Positions 42,976 to 51,078 of a stretch of 64,000 nucleotides of DNA are shown piece after piece. The stretch lies in contig NZ_CP036403.1 of NCBI RefSeq assembly GCF_004322775.1, positions 2,542,001 through 2,606,000 on the forward strand, written 5' to 3'. Within the stretch, counting starts at the first letter, position 1; each line of letters opens with the position of its first letter. This DNA is from Ornithinimicrobium sufpigmenti. GTDB taxonomy: Bacteria > Actinomycetota > Actinomycetes > Actinomycetales > Dermatophilaceae. Under the pieces are notes generated by a model. The model did not search any database, was not told the origin of the DNA, and saw only the letters and a program-made list of their open reading frames with translations. The position numbers and the translations under genes are program-made.

Positions 42976-43602
42976 TCAGGCCAGGGTCTGGGCGGCCGCC
43001 CGCAGGAGGAGGGCAGCACTGCTGGCACCAGGGTCGATGTGCCCCGCGCTGCGCTCCCCGAGGTAGGAGGCCCGACCCTTGCGCGCCACCATCGGCTCGG
43101 TCGCGTCCCGTCCCTCCTCCGCCGCCTCGGCGGCCAGGTCCAGACACTCCTGGACCGTCCGGCCGTCCCGGGCTGCCTCCTCGAAGGCCGCGAGCGCGGG
43201 GGCGAAAGCGTCATACATGGTCTTGTCGCCGCGCTCGGCCTTGCCGCGCGCCACGATGCCCTCCACACCAGCCCGCAGGGCCTGCGACAGCTCCCGGGCA
43301 CCGGCGTCGTCGGAAGCGGAGAGCGGTCCCGCCAGACGCAGGAAGAAAGTGCCGTAGAGGGGTCCCGAGGCTCCGCCCACGGTGCTGACCAGGGTCATCC
43401 CGACCTTCTTGAGGTAGGTGTCGATGCCACTGAACTGCTCGTCCTCGGCCAGCCGGGCGCTGGCCGTGAAGCCGCGCTCCATGTTGGTCCCGTGGTCGCC
43501 GTCACCGATGGCCCGGTCCAGGTCGGTCAGGTGCGCCGCCTGCTCCTGGATCGCACGGGCGCTCTGCGCGACCCAGGCCTGGAATGCAGTCAGATCAGCC
43601 AT
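42976..43602 (-). CDS. dhaL: dihydroxyacetone kinase subunit DhaL
   Basis: This 208-residue all-helical ADP-binding subunit has the Mg-nucleotide motif AIGDGDHGTNMERGF, the GGASGPLYGTFF loop and ARKGRASYLGERSAGHIDPG. It is phosphorylated as bound ATP by DhaM and passes phosphate to dihydroxyacetone held by DhaK. The gene sits between dhaK and dhaM with gaps of 9 and 3 nt, so the three are co-transcribed. Confidence 0.93.
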   Translation of the reverse strand: MADLTAFQAWVAQSARAIQEQAAHLTDLDRAIGDGDHGTNMERGFTASARLAEDEQFSGIDTYLKKVGMTLVSTVGGASGPLYGTFFLRLAGPLSASDDAGARELSQALRAGVEGIVARGKAERGDKTMYDAFAPALAAFEEAARDGRTVQECLDLAAEAAEEGRDATEPMVARKGRASYLGERSAGHIDPGASSAALLLRAAAQTLA

Positions 43603-43611
43603 GTCTCATCC

Positions 43612-44607
43612 TCACCATCGAAGAGCCGGGGTGTCCACCGGGGCGTCCCAGCATCGCAGCATCTGCTCGTCCGTGCGCAGCAGGGTCAGGGAGCAGCCCG
43701 CCATCTCCAGGGAGGTCAGGTAGCTGCCCACGAGGGAGCGCACCACGGCGATCCCTCTCGCCTCCAGCAGCCGGTGCACCTCCTGGAACATCAGGTAGAG
43801 CTCCAGCTGAGGGGTGCCGCCCAGACCGTTGAGGAAGACGAGCGCGGGCTCGTCTCGTTGTAGGCCGAGGTCGTCGACCACTGGTTCGACCAGCTGCGCC
43901 GCGAGCTCCCGGGCGGGGGCCATGGCCTGCCGGCGCCGGCCGGGCTCGCCATGGATCCCGACGCCGATCTCGATCTCGTCCGGTCCCAGGTCGACGGTCG
44001 GGCGCCCGGCCGCCGGCACGGTGCAGGAGCTCAGCGCGATACCCATCGATCTGCTGGCCGCGGCGACCCTCTGCCCCAGCTCTGCGCACGCGTCCAGGTC
44101 CGACCCGTCCTCGGCGGCTGCTCCCACGATCTTCTCCACCAGGACGGTGGCACCCACGCCACGACGACCGGCGGTGAAGAGGCTGTCCTCGACCGCGACG
44201 TCGTCGGCCACCAGGACCGTGCGCACGCGGACCCCGTCCGCCCCTGCCAGTTCGGCGGCCATCTCGAAGTTGAGCACGTCGCCGGTGTAGTTCTTGACGA
44301 TCTGCACCACCCCGGCACCGGTGTCCACGGCGGCTGTCGCCGCCAGGATCTGGTCGGGCACCGGGGAGGTGAACACCTGCCCGCAGCAGGCGGCGTCCAG
44401 CATGCCTGAGCCGACGAAGCCGCTGTGCAGGGGCTCGTGCCCCGCGCCGCCACCGGAGAGCACACCGACCTTGCCGGGCACCGGTCCCCCGGCGCGCAGG
44501 ACCACCTGGTGCTCGAGGTCGACGCGCAGCCGGTCCGGATGGGCCAGGGCCACGCCTTGGAGGGCTTCGACGACCACGTCAGCGGGGTCGTTGATGAACT
44601 TCTTCAC
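43612..44607 (-). CDS. dhaK: dihydroxyacetone kinase subunit DhaK
   Basis: This 331-residue substrate-binding subunit has GGGAGHEPLHSGFVG, the dihydroxyacetone cradle, and IGVGIHGEPGRRR, whose histidine forms the hemiaminal with the substrate. GTG 44607 (VKKFINDPADVV) was chosen from the conserved family start; the frame continues upstream without a good site. It is the first gene of dhaKLM, which yields dihydroxyacetone phosphate for glycolysis. No dedicated regulator is visible in the 238-bp upstream spacer. Confidence 0.93.
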   Translation of the reverse strand: MKKFINDPADVVVEALQGVALAHPDRLRVDLEHQVVLRAGGPVPGKVGVLSGGGAGHEPLHSGFVGSGMLDAACCGQVFTSPVPDQILAATAAVDTGAGVVQIVKNYTGDVLNFEMAAELAGADGVRVRTVLVADDVAVEDSLFTAGRRGVGATVLVEKIVGAAAEDGSDLDACAELGQRVAAASRSMGIALSSCTVPAAGRPTVDLGPDEIEIGVGIHGEPGRRRQAMAPARELAAQLVEPVVDDLGLQRDEPALVFLNGLGGTPQLELYLMFQEVHRLLEARGIAVVRSLVGSYLTSLEMAGCSLTLLRTDEQMLRCWDAPVDTPALRW

Positions 44608-44845
44608 GGCCCGACCCTGCCACAGAACGACAGGACGCACGCGCGCGGCACCACGTCCGGCGGGCAGCTGATTGAGCATCGCTTCCGTCATGAGCCTCGG
44701 CGCTCGGCTCGGTGCCCCGGGGGGAGCGGCGAGATGCATGGTCGTATGCGGCTGTCACTCAGGCTCCGCGCAGGCTTGTGGGGCAGATCGGAGCTGCTGG
44801 ACGACTGCGGCATGACCGGGCAGGTGACGTGGCAAGGTAGCCATC

Positions 44846-45336
44846 GTGACCGACGGGGAGGACACGCCGCGCGGACCGGTCCTGAAGACCGGCCGCCTGC
44901 TGCCGCGGCCCTGGCGAGTCAGTGAGGCGGCGGTCATGCACCAGCTGTGGAACGAGCGGGATCCGCGGGTGCCGCCTCGCAGGCGGATCGATACTGAGGG
45001 GCACCCCACGGTCTCGGAGCTGGCGGAGTCGATTCGTTCCGATCGACCCCATGTCGATCGGTCTGCTCGCCATGGAGCTCGTGGAGACGGGGAGGCCATC
45101 GGCTACTGCGGCCTGGTCGACAGCGGGCGAGCCGTCCCAGGCGAACCGGAGCTGGCCTTCGAACTGCTCCGGCGTCAGTGGGGTCGGGGGTACGCCACCG
45201 AAGCGTCCCATGCGGTCATGGACTGGGCCAGGTCATCCGGACACAAGCGCCTGTGGGCGACCGTAGGGGACTGGAACATCGCGTCACGGCGCTGCTCCTG
45301 CTCGAGGAGGCGGTCCTCCTTCAGGTCGTGCTGGAG
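44846..45336 (+). pseudogene. GNAT N-acetyltransferase, frameshifted
   Basis: Homology starts at GTG 44846 and is good in one frame to ~45040 (LLPRPWRVSEAAVMHQLW). It switches frame for ~16 codons (MSIGLLAMELVETG) and returns with EAIGYCGLVDSG and ELAFELLRRQWGRGYATEAS, the acetyl-CoA loop (RGYATEA). It is again good to GDWNIASRR, after which the expected C-terminal beta strands are missing. At least two frame changes and a lost 3' end indicate a decayed gene, or sequencing errors for the first pair. Confidence 0.7.
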
Positions 45337-45351
45337 CCACCCGGCCACGTC

Positions 45352-45483
45352 GCTATGGAGGCGCCTCTGCACACCCAAAATTTCAGCGTCCTTCTCGACG
45401 GACACGTTCACCGCCGGCGGCGGCGGCGGACTCCAGCGGCACCTCGTTGCCCCGGTCACTCGGCATCCCTGGTCTCCTCTCAC
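45352..45483 (-). mobile_element. possible 5' scrap of a group II intron reverse transcriptase
   Basis: On the minus strand VNVSVEKDAEILGVQRRLHS resembles the N-terminus of group II intron RT proteins (VLGIQTKLHQWA-like). It breaks off exactly where the antisense of the GNAT gene begins. There is no RT core and no intron domain V, so at best this is a remnant. It was recognised by eye only. Confidence 0.3.
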
Positions 45484-45940
45484 TCATCGTGTCTGTCGCG
45501 CTTTCGTCACTCTCCCTCCTACGACCGGGGCAGGCCTCGGGACTGTTGCACGGGTAGGTGACGGGAGTGGGTCAGGCAGTCTGGGCGGCCGGTGTGCAGG
45601 ATGCAGTCGGCGACGTTGCCGGGGCCGGGCGACGGCACTGGTGAACGCGTCGCCGGCCCGTGCGACGGGCCCGCGAACGCACAGGTCGAGACGAGGCCGT
45701 GCACTGGAGAACTACGACTTCGTTGTCGAAGCCAGGTACGATGGCCGCCGCCACCATTCCTGGGAGTCGCCGAATCTGTCCGGCGGACACCCTGCGTGAA
45801 TCGTCGAGGACTTGCGTGGCCATCGGTACGCGTGATTTCTGACACTCGCGTTGCAGGTATTCCTGCCCTTGTCACCCCGCCCGGGCGCCCCGCCGCCTGG
45901 CTCCGTAGCGATATCAACTGAAGGTAGAAGTGAGCACGAT
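45484..45940. other. 457-bp spacer without a convincing gene
   Basis: This is a mixed-composition, degenerate-looking stretch between the GNAT remnant and the Tat-signal gene. Open frames exist on both strands but show no domain, codon bias or start signal. It presumably includes the promoter of the downstream gene. Confidence 0.5.
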
Positions 45941-47128
45941 ATGAAGGCACTCAACCGGCGCACATTCCTGCAGGCGGTCGGCCTGGCGCCCCTGGTCCTG
46001 CCAGAGCACCTCCGCGCCGGGCACGGCGGCGGGTCGAACCTCTCCGACCCGGTGCCCTCCCCAGCCCAACCCCTGCCAGAAACGTACTCCTTGACGGGCC
46101 TACCCCGCCGTGTGTTCTCCGCGGGCGATCCGGACTGGTGGTACGCGCCGCTACCCACCGACGCAGCGCTCGACCCCCAGTCGCCGCAGAAGCTGGACTT
46201 CCTCATCCAGACCGGCATCGCCTCGTGGGGGTCGGTGCCCCTGGGTTACCCGTCGTGGGCAGTGAACAACTACAACAACACCCCGAGCATCCTCGTCATC
46301 ACACCCGGCGAGGCCACCGTGCCCCTCGTGCTGCGTGACCCGCCAGCTGGCCCGTACGGGGCCAACCTCGTCGACATGTTCTCCGATGCGAAGGTGCCCG
46401 CGGACGCCGCCATACTCTCCGGTGGAACAGATGGTTTTGTCGTCATCTACGAGCAGGAGACCGATACCTACTGGGAAGGGTGGCAGGTCCGGTGGGACGC
46501 ACCCGGCTATCCGGGGTGGTCCGTCTACCGAGGTCAGCGCATCCGGAACGCCTCCACGAAGCTCGGGCGCGCTGAGCCCTACCCGAACGGCGCCAGCGCC
46601 CCGTTCTACTACGGGACCAACGCTGCCGGTCTCGCACAGGAACCCGGCGTCATCAAGGTCCAGGAACTGCAGGAAGGTCACATCTCGCACGCCATCACCT
46701 GCGCGATCCCCGTCCCCTGCGTCGCCGCCCGCGACATCCCCACCCGCAACGCGGGCATCTCCCAACCCGCCGTCCGTTCAGACGGTCAGTCCACCGAGCA
46801 GTACGCCATCCACATGGGCCAACGGTTGCGCCTGCCCGCCTCGCTGGACATCGACGCGATGGACCTGCACCCCGTGTGCCGAACCATTGCCAAAGCGTTC
46901 CAGGAGTACGGGTGTATCGTCGCTGACCGCGCTGGGGACATCTCGTTCTGCGCCGAGAACCTCACAGACCTGCCTGCCGGGATCTACGACCCCCTCTTCG
47001 CCGGCGCCCAACCGCACAACGTCTGCTGGAACGCACCCAAACCCGGCGGCGGCAACTATGAGCCCTTCCCGTGGGCGCACCTGCAACTGCTGGAGTTCGA
47101 GACCACGCTCGAGGGTCTGCCCAGGTAG
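45941..47128 (+). CDS. Tat-exported protein of unknown function
   Basis: This 395-residue protein has a twin-arginine signal (LNRRTFLQAVGLAPLVLP) at its start, cleaved near residue 28. The mature part is Trp/Tyr/Pro-rich and cysteine-containing. Segments such as EGHISHAITCAIPVPCVAA, MGQRLRLPASLDIDAMDL and AFQEYGCIVADRAGDISF recall a family of secreted actinobacterial proteins usually left as hypothetical; no catalytic residues can be named. The gene is less GC-rich and uses more A/T-ending codons than its neighbours, and it borders degraded DNA, suggesting horizontal acquisition. The start follows a GAAGGT-type site. Confidence 0.75.
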   Translation: MKALNRRTFLQAVGLAPLVLPEHLRAGHGGGSNLSDPVPSPAQPLPETYSLTGLPRRVFSAGDPDWWYAPLPTDAALDPQSPQKLDFLIQTGIASWGSVPLGYPSWAVNNYNNTPSILVITPGEATVPLVLRDPPAGPYGANLVDMFSDAKVPADAAILSGGTDGFVVIYEQETDTYWEGWQVRWDAPGYPGWSVYRGQRIRNASTKLGRAEPYPNGASAPFYYGTNAAGLAQEPGVIKVQELQEGHISHAITCAIPVPCVAARDIPTRNAGISQPAVRSDGQSTEQYAIHMGQRLRLPASLDIDAMDLHPVCRTIAKAFQEYGCIVADRAGDISFCAENLTDLPAGIYDPLFAGAQPHNVCWNAPKPGGGNYEPFPWAHLQLLEFETTLEGLPR

Positions 47129-47184
47129 ACCCACCCGACCACTGCTGAGGGTGACGCCAGGTGAGCGAGAGTGGTAGCAGCTCC

Positions 47185-48117
47185 TCAGAAGCCCAGCCGG
47201 TCCAAGGCCTTGGGGTCGCGCTGCCAGTCCTTGGCCACCTTCACGTGCAGGTCGAGGTAGACCCGGTGGCCCAGCAGCTTCTCGATGCCCTGCCGGGCCT
47301 GGGCGCCGACCTCGCGCAGCCGGGACCCGCCGCGACCGATGATGATGGCCTTCTGGCTGGGTCGCTCGACGAAGACGTTGACCCGGACGTCGGAGAGCGG
47401 GTCGTGCTCGGGCCGGTCCTCGCGAGCGACGATCTCCTCGACCTGGACGGCGAGGCTGTGGGGGAGCTCGTCCCGCACGCCCTCCAGCGCGGCCTCGCGG
47501 ACCAGCTCGGCGATCATCACCAGGTCCGTCTCGTCGGTCAGCTGGTCCTCGGGGTAGAGCTGCGGCGACTCCGGCAGGTAGCCCGCCAGCAGGTCGGCGA
47601 CCTCCTCGACCTGGTCCCCGCGCACCGCTGAGCAGGGGATGATCGCCGCCCAGTCGCCGAGTCCGTCGATCGCCACGAGGTGCTCGGCCAGCCGGTCCCG
47701 GCTGACGGCGTCGGCCTTGGTGGCGATGGCCACCACCGGCACCCTGCGCACCCGGTGCAGGTCCACCAGGTCCTTGGCGATGTACTGGTCGCCCGGCCCC
47801 ACCCGCTGGTCCGCGGGCAGGCAGAAGCCGATGACGTCGACCGACAGGAGCGTCTCGCGGACCAGGTCGTTGAGCCGCTGGCCGAGCAGCGAACGGGGTC
47901 GGTGCAGCCCCGGGGTGTCCACCAGGATCAGCTGCGCGGTCTCGGTGGTCCGGATGCCACGAATGGTGTGCCGCGTCGTCTGCGGCTTGGAGGAGGTGAT
48001 CGCCACCTTCGAGCCCACCAGTGCGTTGGTCAAGGTGGACTTGCCGGCGTTGGGCCGCCCGACCAGGCAGGCAAATCCGGCCCGGTATGCGGTCTCGTCG
48101 GGCTCACTGTGGGGCAC
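47185..48117 (-). CDS. era: GTPase Era
   Basis: This 310-residue Ras-like GTPase with a C-terminal KH domain binds the 3' end of 16S rRNA and checks 30S assembly. G1 is GRPNAGKSTL, the switch region KPQTTRHTIRGI, G3 VDTPGLHRP, G4 ATKAD, and KH core IIIGRGGSRLREVG. The GTG start at 48117 overlaps the corC 3' end by 14 nt. It sits in the conserved actinobacterial run phoH-ybeY-corC-era. Confidence 0.95.
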   Translation of the reverse strand: MPHSEPDETAYRAGFACLVGRPNAGKSTLTNALVGSKVAITSSKPQTTRHTIRGIRTTETAQLILVDTPGLHRPRSLLGQRLNDLVRETLLSVDVIGFCLPADQRVGPGDQYIAKDLVDLHRVRRVPVVAIATKADAVSRDRLAEHLVAIDGLGDWAAIIPCSAVRGDQVEEVADLLAGYLPESPQLYPEDQLTDETDLVMIAELVREAALEGVRDELPHSLAVQVEEIVAREDRPEHDPLSDVRVNVFVERPSQKAIIIGRGGSRLREVGAQARQGIEKLLGHRVYLDLHVKVAKDWQRDPKALDRLGF

Positions 48118-49456
48118 TGCTGCTCACCTCGTCCTGGGCCGGGCTGGCCTCGTCCTGGTCCGGAACGGCGTCTTCCTCGCCGGCCTCCGGCTCACGCAGC
48201 CGGCGCACCAGCACTGTCGCGACGCGACGGCGCCGGCCGGCCATCCGCTCGGCGGTCAGCTCCAGGCCGGCGACCTCGCCCACCGACCCCTGGATGGGGA
48301 CCATGCCGATGGCGGTGGCCAGCAGCCCGCCCACGGAGTCGACGTCCTCGGTCTCGATCTCCACGTCGAACATCTCGGCGAGGTCGTCGACGAGCATGTT
48401 GGCCGGCACCCGGACCAGCTCCTCGCCGTCCTCGGCGATGACCGGCTCCACCTCGGCCTGGTCGCGGTCGTACTCGTCGGTGATCTCGCCGACGATCTCC
48501 TCCAGGACGTCCTCGATGGTGATCAGCCCGGCGGTGCCGCCGTACTCGTCGATGACGAGGGCGACGTGGGCGCGGGCCTGCTGCATCTCGCGCAGCAGCT
48601 CATCCACGCGCTTCATCTCCGGGACCCGCTGGACCGGGCGCATCACCTCGGTCACCGGGGTGGTGGCGGCGGACTGGGCGCGGCTGTTCACGGCTCGGGC
48701 GACGTCCTTGAAGTAGAGCATCCCCAGGACGTCGTCGGTGTCCTCGCCGATGACCGGCACCCGGGAGAAGCCGGAGCGCAGGAACAGGCTCATCGCCTGC
48801 CGCAGCACCTTCTCGCCCTTGATCGTCACCAGGTCCGGGCGGGGCACCATGACCTCGCGCGCCACGGTGTCACCCAGCTCGAAGATCGAGTGGATCATCT
48901 CCCGCTCGTCGTCCTCGATGACCGCGGACTCCCCGGCCAGGTCGACCAGCTCCCGCAGCTCGGACTCGGTCGCGAACGGTCCCTCGGAGTAGCCGCGGCC
49001 CGGGGTGACCGCGTTGCCGATGAGGACGAGCACCTTGGCCAGCGGGCCGAGGAAGAGCCGGAGCAGGCGGACCAGCGGTGCGCTCATCAGCGCGACCACG
49101 TCCACGTGCTGGCGACCCAGCGTCCGCGGCGAGACGCCGACGACCACGAAGAGCACCACCGCCATGATGGCCGAGGCGATGAGTGCGGTCTGGACGTGGT
49201 TGTCGGTGACGATGTCGACGGCGACCGCCACCATGACCGCGGTCGCCGCCTCGGCCGTGACCCGGACGAAGGTGGCGACGGCCAGGTACGGGGTGACCTC
49301 GCGGGTGATGCGGACCAGCGCGCGGGCGCCGGAGCGTCCCTCGTCGAGCAGCTGCTCGGCCCGATGCCGGGACATCCGCTGCAGCGCGGTCTCCCCGGCC
49401 GAGAGCACGAAGGCGACGACGGTGGTGGTCAGCGCCAGGAGGATCAGCGTGATCAT
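48104..49456 (-). CDS. CorC/HlyC-type CNNM transporter-like protein
   Basis: The protein has 450 residues. DUF21/CNNM membrane domain (~1-140) has about four helices (LSAGETALQRMSRHRAEQL). Two CBS domains follow (~195-315, PRPDLVTIKGEK and HVALVIDEYGGTAGLITIED), then the CorC_HlyC domain (~330-420). CNNM proteins are implicated in Mg2+/Co2+ efflux. It overlaps ybeY by 4 nt at its start and era at its end. The C-terminal ~30 residues are acidic and low complexity. Confidence 0.9.
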   Translation of the reverse strand: MITLILLALTTTVVAFVLSAGETALQRMSRHRAEQLLDEGRSGARALVRITREVTPYLAVATFVRVTAEAATAVMVAVAVDIVTDNHVQTALIASAIMAVVLFVVVGVSPRTLGRQHVDVVALMSAPLVRLLRLFLGPLAKVLVLIGNAVTPGRGYSEGPFATESELRELVDLAGESAVIEDDEREMIHSIFELGDTVAREVMVPRPDLVTIKGEKVLRQAMSLFLRSGFSRVPVIGEDTDDVLGMLYFKDVARAVNSRAQSAATTPVTEVMRPVQRVPEMKRVDELLREMQQARAHVALVIDEYGGTAGLITIEDVLEEIVGEITDEYDRDQAEVEPVIAEDGEELVRVPANMLVDDLAEMFDVEIETEDVDSVGGLLATAIGMVPIQGSVGEVAGLELTAERMAGRRRRVATVLVRRLREPEAGEEDAVPDQDEASPAQDEVSSSAPQ

Positions 49457-49962
49457 GTCCGCTTCGCCACGCTGTCGTCGTCGGCCGCACTGGTCGACCG
49501 GCCGCGCTGGGCCAGGAAGGTCAGCAGCAGCGTCCGCTGCAGGTCGAACATCTCCTGCTTCTCCGCCGGCTCGGCGTGGTCAAAACCCAGCAGGTGCAGG
49601 ATGCCGTGCGTCGTCAGCAGCAGCAGCTCGTCGCCGACGGCGTGGCCCGCCCCCTGAGCCTGCCGACGGGCCACGGACGGGCAGAGCACGACGTCGCCGA
49701 GCATCCCGGCGGCCGACTCCTCCCCCTCATGACCCGGGCGCAGCTCGTCCATGGGGAAGCTCATCACGTCGGTCGGGCCGGGCAGGTCCATCCACTGCAC
49801 GTGCAGCGCCGCCATCGTCTCCTCGTCGACCAGGGTGATGGTCAGCTCGGCCTGGGGGTGCACCCGCAGCTGGTCCAGGACGTGCCGTCCCAGGTCGGCC
49901 AGCTCCTGCTCGGAGACCGGTGAGGGCACCTCCCCGGACTCGTTCAGCACCTCGATGCTCAC
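49453..49962 (-). CDS. ybeY: endoribonuclease YbeY
   Basis: This 169-residue rRNA-maturation endonuclease (16S 3' end processing, 70S quality control) has the zinc motif HGILHLLGFDH (three His) and the conserved arginine-bearing stretch LHVQWMDLPGPTDVMSFP. The ATG overlaps the phoH stop (ATGA), and its stop overlaps corC likewise. Co-occurrence of phoH, ybeY and era in one operon supports a joint ribosome-RNA role. Confidence 0.95.
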   Translation of the reverse strand: MSIEVLNESGEVPSPVSEQELADLGRHVLDQLRVHPQAELTITLVDEETMAALHVQWMDLPGPTDVMSFPMDELRPGHEGEESAAGMLGDVVLCPSVARRQAQGAGHAVGDELLLLTTHGILHLLGFDHAEPAEKQEMFDLQRTLLLTFLAQRGRSTSAADDDSVAKRT

Positions 49963-51032
49963 GAGGAGGAGTCCTCCTCCACCGCGCGGGGACGACGCGG
50001 CCCGCGCTGCTGGCGCGCGTCATACCGCCCGTAGGCGTCGACGATGTCCCCGATCAGCCGGTGTCGCACCACGTCCTGGCTGGTGAGCCGGGCGAAGTGG
50101 ATGTCCTCCACGCCGTCGAGGATCTGCTGCACCACCTTCAGCCCGGACTGCACCCCACCGGGCAGGTCGACCTGCGTCGTGTCGCCGGTGACGACCATCT
50201 TGGAGCCGAAGCCCAGCCGGGTCAGGAACATCTTCATCTGCTCCGGGCTGGTGTTCTGCGCCTCGTCCAGGATGATGAAGGCGTCGTTGAGGGTGCGGCC
50301 ACGCATATAGGCCAGTGGCGCGACCTCGATGGTGCCGGCGGCCATCAGCTTGGACATCGACTCAGGGTCGACCATGTCGTGCAGGGCGTCGTAGAGCGGG
50401 CGCAGGTAGGGGTCGATCTTGTCCGTCAACGTGCCCGGCAGGAAGCCCAGCCGCTCCCCCGCCTCCACCGCGGGGCGCGTCAGGATGATCCGGTTGACCT
50501 CCTTGGCCTGCAGCGCGGCGACCGCCTTGGCCATCGCCAGGTAGGTCTTGCCGGTGCCGGCCGGGCCCAGCCCGAAGACGATGGTGTGGGCGTCGATGGC
50601 GTCGACGTAGTGCTTCTGGTTCAGCGTCTTGGGCCGGATCGTGCGCCCCCGGCTGGAGACGATGTTCATCGTCAGCACGTCCGCCGGGCGGTCGGAGGTG
50701 GCCGCCCGCAGCATCCCGATGCTGCGCTCGACGGCGTCCCGGTTCAGCGGCTGGCCGCGGCGCACGATGGACACCAGCTCGTCGACGAGCCGCTCGACCA
50801 GCGCCAGCTCGGCGGAGTCCCCCGTGAGCCGGAATTCGTTGCCACGCACGTGCACGTCGATGCGCGGGAAGGCCCGCTCGATGGTGCGCAGCAGCTCGTC
50901 GCGGGGGCCGAGGAGGGCCACCATCGGAATCTCCTCGGGGATGACCACGGTGTGCGTGGCCGGGGTGAGGTGGGTGGGCGGCCCGGAGAAGCTCGACGAT
51001 CCGGGGGGTTCAGGATGCTCGACATCGGTCAT
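49959..51032 (-). CDS. PhoH-family ATPase (PhoH-like/YbeZ)
   Basis: This 357-residue P-loop protein has Walker A GLGPAGTGKTYLAMA, Walker B FIILDEAQN and MVVTGDTTQVDLPGG, with an N-terminal KH-like segment (~30-105). YbeZ-type proteins partner YbeY in RNA metabolism. The ATG at 51032 is 10 nt after a -10-like TAGACT (51043-51048), giving a very short leader. The longer open frame upstream is antisense to the MFS gene and ignored. Confidence 0.9.
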   Translation of the reverse strand: MTDVEHPEPPGSSSFSGPPTHLTPATHTVVIPEEIPMVALLGPRDELLRTIERAFPRIDVHVRGNEFRLTGDSAELALVERLVDELVSIVRRGQPLNRDAVERSIGMLRAATSDRPADVLTMNIVSSRGRTIRPKTLNQKHYVDAIDAHTIVFGLGPAGTGKTYLAMAKAVAALQAKEVNRIILTRPAVEAGERLGFLPGTLTDKIDPYLRPLYDALHDMVDPESMSKLMAAGTIEVAPLAYMRGRTLNDAFIILDEAQNTSPEQMKMFLTRLGFGSKMVVTGDTTQVDLPGGVQSGLKVVQQILDGVEDIHFARLTSQDVVRHRLIGDIVDAYGRYDARQQRGPRRPRAVEEDSSS

Positions 51033-51078
51033 ATCAGGTCCAAGTCTAGTGCTCGAAGGCTGGGCCGGTCCGGCGAAC

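Noticed and set aside
45519..45950. Minus-strand open frame opposite the Tat-signal gene leader
   Set aside because: No domain, poor codon bias and no Shine-Dalgarno; treated as chance.
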